From Pseudomonadota bacterium (GTDB lineage Bacteria; Pseudomonadota; Alphaproteobacteria; Acetobacterales; Acetobacteraceae): a DNA stretch of 36,008 bases. Location of the stretch: contig JAJZNE010000070.1 of NCBI GenBank assembly GCA_021847995.1, forward strand, positions 2,008 through 38,015, read 5' to 3'. The number at the start of each line of letters is the position of its first letter. Within the stretch, counting starts at the first letter, position 1. Below, piece by piece: positions 15,024 through 21,302 of this stretch. The notes below the pieces were generated by a model. That model was not told the origin of the DNA. It saw only the letters and a list, made by a program, of their open reading frames with translations, and did not search any database. The position numbers and the translations under genes are program-made.

Positions 15024-15800
15024 GTAATGGAATCCGGCCATCTGGAGTTCCAGCATGGTGGCGACCGCACCGGGGGAGAGCACCGTGCCGGGGATCAGAT
15101 GATTGGTCAGTTCCGCCGCCAGCGCCTCCAGCGACAGCCCGTCGGGGTTGGCGCCGCCGCGGATCAGCCGCTCGGACACCTCCCAGATCGCATTGTGGCA
15201 GGCGATGAACACGACGCCGCGACGCTGCAGGGCGGGGATGGAATTGTCGTGCCCGGAATAGGCGCCGTCGGCGTCCTGGACGTTGCCGGGGTCGGCGCTG
15301 CCGGCCTTCTGCTCGACGATCAGCGTGTTGGTCCTGAATTTGTCGCCGGTCAGCCGGGCGAGCCCGTACTTGTCCCACATCGCCTGGTCCAGCAGGGCCA
15401 GATGCGCCGTGCCATGCGTCGCCGACACCGCCAGAAAATCAGGATGCCGGAACGACCAGATCTGGGAATTGAGCGAATTGCGCATCAGGTTGAGCCACGG
15501 ACTCGCCAGATCGGTGTTGTCCCAGACCTGCCGCGGCTCACCGCGATAGGCGATCACTTCCGCCAGCGCCTCCTGGTCCCAGAGATCGGGGCTGTCGAGG
15601 ATCATCGGAACCGTGTGGAAATCGCGCCGCCGTGGCGCGCGGGCGAGGCGGTCGGCGAGGTCGCGCAGCGTCGCCGCACCGGCCGGCAGCAGCGACGCCT
15701 CCGCCGCCTCAACCGGCTGCATGGCGAGGCCGGCGGCAGCCGCGGCCGCCGCCAACCCCGCCTTCACCATCATCGTCCTGCGGGCGGTGGGGAGTTCCAT
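15009..15800 (-). CDS. Exported DsrE-like protein with Tat-type signal
   Basis: The 263-residue protein starts at ATG 15800, preceded by AGGAGG. Its N-terminus 'ARRTMMVKAGLAAAAAAAGLA' has twin Arg before a hydrophobic stretch, suggesting Tat export. The body matches the DsrE/DsrF-like fold best in its second half: 'RGVVFIACHNAIWEVSERLI', then 'LIPGTVLSPGAVATMLELQMAGFHYAY'. In this family that pattern is the conserved Cys strand (here C201) followed by a Val-x-Ser/Pro-Gly-Val helix and a final Gly-aromatic-Tyr strand. DsrE proteins carry sulfur as a Cys persulfide. Cys201 is the only cysteine, so a periplasmic persulfide carrier or sulfur-binding role is plausible. Inference only. Confidence 0.75.
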   Translation of the reverse strand: MELPTARRTMMVKAGLAAAAAAAGLAMQPVEAAEASLLPAGAATLRDLADRLARAPRRRDFHTVPMILDSPDLWDQEALAEVIAYRGEPRQVWDNTDLASPWLNLMRNSLNSQIWSFRHPDFLAVSATHGTAHLALLDQAMWDKYGLARLTGDKFRTNTLIVEQKAGSADPGNVQDADGAYSGHDNSIPALQRRGVVFIACHNAIWEVSERLIRGGANPDGLSLEALAAELTNHLIPGTVLSPGAVATMLELQMAGFHYAYAK

Positions 15801-15910
15801 GCGCTGTTCCTCCTGTATGCGCCGTTGCCGCCAATCCTGCACGGCGGCGATCCCGTGCGGCGGAGCGATGGTCGCGATCGGCAACCGCCTGTCCTGCCGG
15901 TGGCCACACC

Positions 15911-16711
15911 TCAGCCAAGCCCGATCGCGGCGGCGTTGCGGTAGAGCATGTAGGCGGCAACGGCGAACACCAGCGCGGCGAAGATCCGGTCGAGGACGGC
16001 CCGCCGTGCCGCCAAACGCAGCGCCAGCAGCATGCCGAGCAGGCCGCCGGTGAGGCCGCCCGCGACATAGGCGGCAGCGACCGGCCAATCGACGAGACCG
16101 GAGCGCGCGTAGTTGACCGCCGTGGTCAGCCCGAAGCTGCCGACCGCAAGCAGCGACGAGCCGACCGCGAAGATCATCGGCATGCCGGTCGAGAACAGCA
16201 GGCCGGGCACGATCAGGAACCCGCCGCCGATGCCGAAGAAACCCGCGAGCGTGCCGACCGCGAGGGCCGCCGCGATCACCCGCACGGCACTGCGCCCGCC
16301 CTCGGGCCGCGCCGGCGCGCCGCGCCGGGCACGGTCGGTCTCGCGCCGGCCGCGGCGCAGCATCAGCACGCCGATCACGACCATCAGGATCGCGAACAGG
16401 AACAGCAGCCGCTGGCCGTCGAAGCTCTTGCCCAGGCTGGACCCGATCACCGCGCCGAGGACACCGACCAGTGCGAACAGGATGGCGCTCGGCCAGCGCA
16501 CGTTGCCGGCACGGGCATGGCCGCCGAAATTGGCGAAGGCGTTGACCGAGACCGCCAGCGCGCCGGTGCCGATCGCCTGATGCGGTCCGAGGCCGACGAC
16601 ATAGAGCAGCAGCGGCGTCGCCAGGATCGAGCCGCCGCCGCCGATCAGGCCGAGCGTAAAGCCGACCAGCCCGCCGCACAGCACCGCCAGCACGGCATGC
16701 CAGAGGTCCAT
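15911..16711 (-). CDS. TauE/SafE-family sulfite/sulfur-compound exporter
   Basis: The 266-residue protein has the two-repeat layout of the TauE/SafE family (PF01925). The first repeat shows 'GFTLGLIGGGGSILATPLLLYVVGLGPHQAIGTG' read as helix plus loop. The second shows 'GTLAGFFGIGGGFLIVPGLLF' and 'AVGSSLLAVGSFGLTTAVNYA'. About eight hydrophobic segments are present. Family members export sulfite, sulfoacetate or other small sulfur anions, or take up others. Its position in an operon with an ArsR regulator, DsrE-like protein and DoxDA favours sulfite export. The 109 bases between its stop and the DsrE-like start hold no clear terminator, so the operon probably continues. Confidence 0.9.
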   Translation of the reverse strand: MDLWHAVLAVLCGGLVGFTLGLIGGGGSILATPLLLYVVGLGPHQAIGTGALAVSVNAFANFGGHARAGNVRWPSAILFALVGVLGAVIGSSLGKSFDGQRLLFLFAILMVVIGVLMLRRGRRETDRARRGAPARPEGGRSAVRVIAAALAVGTLAGFFGIGGGFLIVPGLLFSTGMPMIFAVGSSLLAVGSFGLTTAVNYARSGLVDWPVAAAYVAGGLTGGLLGMLLALRLAARRAVLDRIFAALVFAVAAYMLYRNAAAIGLG

Positions 16712-16752
16712 GCCGGCTCAGGCCAGGAGCCGGAGGGCCGGCGACAGCGGGA

Positions 16753-17124
16753 TCACGGCCGATCCCCGACCACGGCGAACACGGCGGCCTGCACCGGCCG
16801 CCGGCCCGGCGGCAGTTCCGCCGGCGCCGGCGCGATCCGGCCGCCGAAACCGTCGATGAGGGCGAGCACCAGCCGGCGCGGCGCCTCTCCGGCCAGGCGG
16901 TAGAACACCGCCCGCGATTCACGGCGGGCGGCGACCAGCCCGGCCTCCCGCAGCGCGCCGAGCTGCTGGGAAAGCATGGGCTGGCGCAGGCGCAGCCCGC
17001 TTTCCAGCGCCGCCACCGAGCACTCCCCGGCCAGCAGCGCGCAAAGGATTTGCAGCCGCGCCGGATTGGCGAGCATGCGCAGCAGCGCCGCCGCTGCCGC
17101 CACGTCGATCGGCGCCGGTGCCAT
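16753..17124 (-). CDS. ArsR-family regulator, BigR/SqrR-like
   Basis: The 123-residue winged-helix protein has the ArsR core: 'LLRMLANPARLQILCALLAGECSVAAL' (15-40), the recognition helix 'LRQPMLSQQLGALREAGLV' (46-64) and the wing 'ARRESRAVFYRL' (66-77). 'RQPMLSQQL' and 'ILC' are typical of the BigR/SqrR branch, which senses persulfide and sulfide by linking two cysteines. Only Cys28 and Cys35 are present; the C-terminal helix lacks the second sensor Cys expected about 66 residues after the first. Its start ATG overlaps the peroxiredoxin stop by one base (TGATG), so synthesis is coupled. It likely represses this operon and the divergent MBL gene. Confidence 0.85.
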   Translation of the reverse strand: MAPAPIDVAAAAALLRMLANPARLQILCALLAGECSVAALESGLRLRQPMLSQQLGALREAGLVAARRESRAVFYRLAGEAPRRLVLALIDGFGGRIAPAPAELPPGRRPVQAAVFAVVGDRP

Positions 17125-17792
17125 CAGGCGTGGCGCCGGTTGTTGCGGCGGATGCCGGGAACGGTGCCGGTGCGATAGAACCAGTCGGTCGCATCGCGCT
17201 CCTGCTGTTCCGCCTGCTGCACCGTCAATGGCGGCGGCAGGATCACGTCCTCGCCCGGCTGCCAGCCCTCCGGCGTCGAAACGCCATGCGCATCGGTGAT
17301 CTGCAACGCCGCCACCAGACGGAGCAGCTCGCCGACACTGCGTCCGATGGTCATCGGATACCAGGTGATGGCGCGGATGATGCCTTGCGGGTCGATCACG
17401 AAGGCCGCCCGCACCATCGCGGTATCAGGGGTGCGCGGCGCGATCATGCCATAGGCGCGGGCGATCGCCATCGACGGATCCTCGATGATCGGAAACGGAA
17501 CGACGACGCCGAAATGCTCGCGGATGCAGCGCACCCAGGCGAGATGGGCGAACAGGCTGTCCACCGAAAGCGCCAGCAGGTCGCAGTCGCGCGCGGCGAA
17601 GTCGCCGGCGGCACGGGCGAAGGCGACGAACTCGCTGGTGCAGACCGGGGTGAAATCCGCCGGGTGGGAGAACAGCAGCAGCCACCGGCCGCGATAATCG
17701 GCAAGCGCCCGCTCACCCATCGTGGTGCGGGCGCGGAACGGGGGGGCCGGGTCGTGCAGCAGCGGCGGCCCGGCAGGCAGCACCTCGTTCAC
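17124..17792 (-). CDS. Prx6-type (1-Cys) peroxiredoxin
   Basis: The 222-residue protein has the peroxidatic motif 'HPADFTPVCTSEF' with Cys51, the Prx6-type 'FAHLAWVRCIREHFG' helix, 'FPIIEDPSMAIARAYGM' and 'RAAFVIDPQGIIRAITWYP'. It also has a long C-terminal extension ending in a basic tail, the usual architecture of Prx6/AhpC-TSA plus 1-cysPrx_C. Other cysteines (Cys70, Cys89) may act as resolving residues. It reduces peroxides, and in a sulfur context could also handle oxidised or persulfidated thiols (inference). The start is GTG at 17792; the Shine-Dalgarno is weak. It is the first gene of the six-gene operon and overlaps the ArsR gene by one base. Confidence 0.9.
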   Translation of the reverse strand: MNEVLPAGPPLLHDPAPPFRARTTMGERALADYRGRWLLLFSHPADFTPVCTSEFVAFARAAGDFAARDCDLLALSVDSLFAHLAWVRCIREHFGVVVPFPIIEDPSMAIARAYGMIAPRTPDTAMVRAAFVIDPQGIIRAITWYPMTIGRSVGELLRLVAALQITDAHGVSTPEGWQPGEDVILPPPLTVQQAEQQERDATDWFYRTGTVPGIRRNNRRHA

Positions 17793-17883
17793 CTGCCGCC
17801 GCCCGGCCCGGGCGGCGGCGGCGTGCGTCGGGGCGGCGGCGTGCCTTGGGGGGGTGGCCGGATCGCTGTCATGAACACGCTTC

Positions 17884-17930
17884 CCTCAGGTTGCCGTTTA
17901 AGCTACCTATCTAATCGTCTTTGTGCAAGT
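17884..17930. promoter_or_regulatory. AT-rich divergent control region (candidate operator/promoter)
   Basis: This is the only AT-rich patch between the divergent peroxiredoxin operon and the MBL gene. On the minus strand, TTGCAC (17928-17923) and TAGCTT (17905-17900) are 17 bases apart and could be -35/-10 elements. The partly palindromic TTAAGCTACCTATCTAA lies at 17898-17914, matching only at its TTA/TAA ends; it overlaps the candidate -10 and would suit an ArsR-type operator. No site has been tested, and the half-sites are weak. Confidence 0.4.
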
Positions 17931-17983
17931 GTTGGCGGACCGGCGCACCGGCCGTTCGCCGCGTGACAGACGGACCCCGGGCC

Positions 17984-18880
17984 ATGGACCTGCCAGCCGC
18001 CGCCGCACGCCTCCGTCCGCAGGTTGCCGGCTTCTATGACCCGCGCACGTTCAGCATCCAGTATGTGGTCACCGATCCGGCCACCCGGCATTGTGCCATC
18101 ATCGATCCGGTGCTCGATTTCGACGAGAAGTCGGGCGCCACCGCGACCCGCTCGGCCGATGCGTTGCTGGCCCATATCCGCGCGCACGGGCTGGTGCCGC
18201 AATGGATCCTCGATACCCACCCGCATGCCGACCATTTCTCGGCGGCCGGCTACCTGAAGGACCAGACGGGCGCGCCCACCGCGATCGGCGCCGGTGTCGT
18301 CAAAGTGCAGCGCCTGTGGCAAAAGCTCTACAATCTGCCGTCGCTGCGCACCGATGGCTCGCAGTGGGACCGGCTGTTCGCCGACGGCGACCGCTTCCGC
18401 CTCGGTGGGATCGAGGGGAGGGTGATGCACTCGCCGGGGCATACTTTGGCCTCGGTCACCTACGTCATCGGCGACGCCGCCTTCGTCCACGACACACTGT
18501 TCATGCCCGATTCCGGCACCGCGCGCGCCGATTTTCCGGGCGGCGATGCCCGCACGCTGTGGCGCAGCATCGCCCGCATCCTTGCCCTGCCCGATGCGAC
18601 CCGCCTATTCACCGGCCACGACTACCGGCCGGGCGGGCGGGCGGCGGCATGGGAAAGCACGGTTGCGGCGCAGAAGCGCGACAATGCCCATCTCCAGGGC
18701 GGCGAAGACGCCTTCGTCCGCCTGCGTGAGGCGCGCGACCGCACCCTGCCGATGCCGCGGCTGATCCTGCACGCGCTCCAGGTGAACATCGCCGGCGGCC
18801 GGCTGCCACCGCCGGAAGAGGACGGACGGCGCTATCTGAAGATCCCGCTCGACGCGCTCGGCACCCCACCCTGGGAGTAA
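17984..18880 (+). CDS. MBL-fold hydrolase, Blh/ETHE1-like (persulfide dioxygenase candidate)
   Basis: The 298-residue protein has a metallo-beta-lactamase core. It carries 'THPHADHFSAAGYLK' (H79, H81, D83, H84), 'MHSPGHT' (H149, H153), 'FVHDTLFMPDSGTARADFPGGDA' read in two parts (D170 and D176) and 'FTGHDY' (H212). The DSGTARADFPGGDA stretch is characteristic of the Blh/ETHE1 group, non-haem iron dioxygenases that oxidise glutathione persulfide to sulfite. Residues beyond ~225 form the Blh-type C-terminal extension. ATG 17984 has only a weak ribosome site. It is divergent from the operon with a BigR-like regulator, the same partnership as bigR-blh. Sulfite produced here could be the substrate of the TauE-type exporter. 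Confidence 0.88.
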   Translation: MDLPAAAARLRPQVAGFYDPRTFSIQYVVTDPATRHCAIIDPVLDFDEKSGATATRSADALLAHIRAHGLVPQWILDTHPHADHFSAAGYLKDQTGAPTAIGAGVVKVQRLWQKLYNLPSLRTDGSQWDRLFADGDRFRLGGIEGRVMHSPGHTLASVTYVIGDAAFVHDTLFMPDSGTARADFPGGDARTLWRSIARILALPDATRLFTGHDYRPGGRAAAWESTVAAQKRDNAHLQGGEDAFVRLREARDRTLPMPRLILHALQVNIAGGRLPPPEEDGRRYLKIPLDALGTPPWE

Positions 18881-18885
18881 TGCCG

Positions 18886-18917
18886 AATCGCCGAACTCTT
18901 GCGGCTTTTCGGCGATT
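18886..18917 (+). terminator. Hairpin after the MBL gene
   Basis: A perfect 10-bp inverted repeat, AATCGCCGAA (18886-18895) with TTCGGCGATT (18908-18917), and a 12-base loop lies six bases after the stop codon. A short T-run ends the right arm. It probably ends the MBL transcript. Confidence 0.65.
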
Positions 18918-19078
18918 TGGCGTGCGCGCCGGGTTGCCGGGCAGCGGCGTGCGAACGGCCGGGCGGATCGGCCTGCCACCGCCACCCCCCTATGATTTGG
19001 CTATGGCGGCAGCCCGAAGGGACTATCGATTCCCGAGGCCGGGGCCCCGATCCTGAACGGCATTGCAGGAGATCGGCA

Positions 19079-19525
19079 ATGCCGCACGCCCGTGTCCCGT
19101 CCGCCCCGGTGCCGGCCGCAAGCGCCAGTGACGCCCTGCTCGCCGAGGTCGGGGCGCCGCCCCGCGGTCACGCCCTCGTCATCGGCCACCGCACGCTGGA
19201 GACGCTGTGTGGCCTGATCCGCCGCGGCTGCACCGGCGCGGCCGAACTGCGGCCCGGGGAACCGGGAGCATTGCGCCCGGATGCGGCGCAGATCGCCGTC
19301 ATCCCCGATCCCGCCTCACTCGCCGAGGCCGCCCTCTGCGTCGCGATCGCGCGCCGTGCGCTGAGCGGCGGCGGCCGGATCGCCATCCGCGATGCCGCCG
19401 GCCGCCATCGGCGCGAACTGACGACGCTGCTCCGCACGCAGGGTTTCGTCGCCGTTTCCGCGCGCGACACGCCGCATGGCCTGCTCGTGCTGGGGAAATG
19501 GCCGCTCCGGACGCAACGCAATTGA
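19079..19525 (+). CDS. Small Rossmann-like protein, methyltransferase-like remnant
   Basis: The 148-residue product starts at ATG 19079 after AGGAGA (good spacing). It is not assigned to a family. It reads like a cut-down class I methyltransferase: 'HALVIGHRTLETLCGLIRRGC' occupies the place of the SAM-binding strand and helix but lacks the Gly-x-Gly loop. 'AQIAVIPDPASLAEAALCVAIARRALSGGGRIAIRDA' (in two pieces) matches the strand 4/helix/strand 5 pattern, and 'HGLLVLGKWPL' matches the last strand. It may bind a nucleotide-like ligand or be catalytically dead. It lies between the MBL gene and the convergent sulfite reductase genes. Confidence 0.6.
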   Translation: MPHARVPSAPVPAASASDALLAEVGAPPRGHALVIGHRTLETLCGLIRRGCTGAAELRPGEPGALRPDAAQIAVIPDPASLAEAALCVAIARRALSGGGRIAIRDAAGRHRRELTTLLRTQGFVAVSARDTPHGLLVLGKWPLRTQRN

Positions 19526-19571
19526 ACGTGGCTTGCCGCGCGGCGATCCTCGCCGGTCCGCCCGCCGGCGG

Positions 19572-21275
19572 TCAGCCGGACGGTTGATGGAAATGCGCCG
19601 GATCTTCGCCCGCCGGCACGATGCCGGTGCGCAGCGCGAAATCGCCGAACCGCTCGCCCTCCCGCCGCTGGCGGGCATAGCCGGCGAACAGCGGTGCCAG
19701 GGCGGCGATGATGCCGGCCTCATCGAGATCCCTGCGATAGAGACGGTTCATCCGCGTGCCGTCGAAGGCGGCGCCAAGATAGAGGTTGTACACGCCCGGC
19801 GCCCGCCCGACGAGACCGATCTCCGCCAGATAGGGCCGCGCGCAGCCGTTCGGGCAGCCGGTCATGCGGATGACGATCTCCTCGCCTGCCAACCCCGCTT
19901 CGTCGAGCAGCGTCTCCAGCCGGCCGACCAGCGCCGGCAGATAGCGTTCGCTCTCCGCCAGCGCGAGGCCGCAGGTCGGCAGGGCCACACAGGCCATCGC
20001 ATTGCGCCGCAATCCGCCTTCGGGATTGGCGATTCCGTGGCGCGCCAGGATGGCATCGATCTGCCCGCGCGACGGCGGGCGGACATTGGCGATGACCAGA
20101 TTCTGGTTGCAGGTGAGGATGAAGGCGCCGTCGTGCGCGCGGGCGATTTCCGCCAGCCCGCTGCGCAGGGTGAGGCCGTCGCGGTCGGCGACGCGCCCGT
20201 TCTCCACCGAAAGCGTGAAATGCCAGTTGCCGGCCTGATCCGCACTCCAGCCGAGCCGGTCGCCGGTCGCCGTGAAAGTGAACGGGCGTGGCGGGGCAAG
20301 GCGCCAGCCGAGCCGCTCCTCCACCCGGGCGCGGAACCAGTCGAGGCCGCGGGCCGCGATCAGGTATTTCATGCGCGCCTGCCGGCGGTCGCCGCGGTTG
20401 CCGAAATCGCGCTGCACGGTCAGGATCTTCTCGCACACGTCGATCACCTGACCGGCATCGCACCAGCCCATCACCTCGCCGAGGCGGGGATAGGTCTGCG
20501 GCTCGCCGTGCGTCATGCCCATGCCGCCGCCGACCGCGACGGTGTAGCCGACGACGCGATCGTTCACGACCGTCGCGATCAGCCCGATCTCGTGCGCAAG
20601 GACATCGACGTCGTTGTGCGGCGGCACGGCAATCGCGATCTTGAACTTCCGCGGCAGATAGCCGGCGCCATAGATCGGCTCCTCCTCCGGCTCACCGCCC
20701 GCGACCTTCTCGTTATCGAGCCAGATCTCGTGATAGGCACGGCTGTGCGGGCGGAGATGCGCGCTGATCGCCCGTGCGGCGGCGACGACATCGGCATGGG
20801 CCGCACTCTCGTACGGGTTGGCGGTGGCGATCACGTTGCGGTTGACATCGCCGCAGGCGGCGATGGTGTCGAGCAGCGCCCCGTTGATCTCCTGCAGCGC
20901 GTGGCGAAGATTGCTCTTGATGATGCCGTGGAACTGCACGGTCTGGCGCGTGGTGATGCGCAGCGTGCCGTTGGCGCGTGTCGCTGCGATGCGGTCGAGC
21001 GCCAGCCACTGCGCCGGCGTCACCATTCCGCCGGGGACGCGCAGCCGCGCCATGAAGATGAACGCCTTCTCCATCTTGCGGCGCGCCCGCTCCGGCCGCA
21101 GGTCGCGGTCGTCCTGCTGGTAGATGCCGTGGAACTTGGTCAGCTGCGTGTCGTCCTCGGCCAGCGCGCCGGTCGTCATGTCGCGCACGCCCTCGGCGAT
21201 GGTGCCGCGCAGCAGGCGGCTGCGTTCCTTGATGAACTCGACCGGCGAACGTGCCGGCGCGGCTCCGTCGCTCAT
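19572..21275 (-). CDS. cysI: Sulfite reductase (NADPH) hemoprotein beta-subunit
   Basis: The 567-residue protein has both ferredoxin-like repeats and the siroheme/4Fe-4S ligands 'ACVALPTCGLA' (C429, C435) and 'TGCPNGCARP' (C474, C478). Siroheme-contacting basic residues are visible in 'LRITTRQTVQFHGI' and 'GDVNRNVIATANP'. The absence of a Cys-Tyr crosslink and 'RQTVQFHGI' with 'HNDVDVLAHEIGLIA' are typical of CysI rather than nitrite reductase. It reduces sulfite to sulfide in assimilation, receiving electrons from CysJ encoded 27 bases upstream. It is cytoplasmic. In this setting it could also consume sulfite formed by the nearby persulfide oxidation genes. Confidence 0.95.
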   Translation of the reverse strand: MSDGAAPARSPVEFIKERSRLLRGTIAEGVRDMTTGALAEDDTQLTKFHGIYQQDDRDLRPERARRKMEKAFIFMARLRVPGGMVTPAQWLALDRIAATRANGTLRITTRQTVQFHGIIKSNLRHALQEINGALLDTIAACGDVNRNVIATANPYESAAHADVVAAARAISAHLRPHSRAYHEIWLDNEKVAGGEPEEEPIYGAGYLPRKFKIAIAVPPHNDVDVLAHEIGLIATVVNDRVVGYTVAVGGGMGMTHGEPQTYPRLGEVMGWCDAGQVIDVCEKILTVQRDFGNRGDRRQARMKYLIAARGLDWFRARVEERLGWRLAPPRPFTFTATGDRLGWSADQAGNWHFTLSVENGRVADRDGLTLRSGLAEIARAHDGAFILTCNQNLVIANVRPPSRGQIDAILARHGIANPEGGLRRNAMACVALPTCGLALAESERYLPALVGRLETLLDEAGLAGEEIVIRMTGCPNGCARPYLAEIGLVGRAPGVYNLYLGAAFDGTRMNRLYRRDLDEAGIIAALAPLFAGYARQRREGERFGDFALRTGIVPAGEDPAHFHQPSG

Positions 21276-21302
21276 GCTGCCATTCTCCCGCCGCCCGTCA
21301 CC

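Noticed and set aside
15801..16922. N-terminal extension of the DsrE-like frame to 637 codons
   Set aside because: The extension overlaps TauE and ArsR genes in another frame and lacks sense; AGGAGG precedes ATG 15800.
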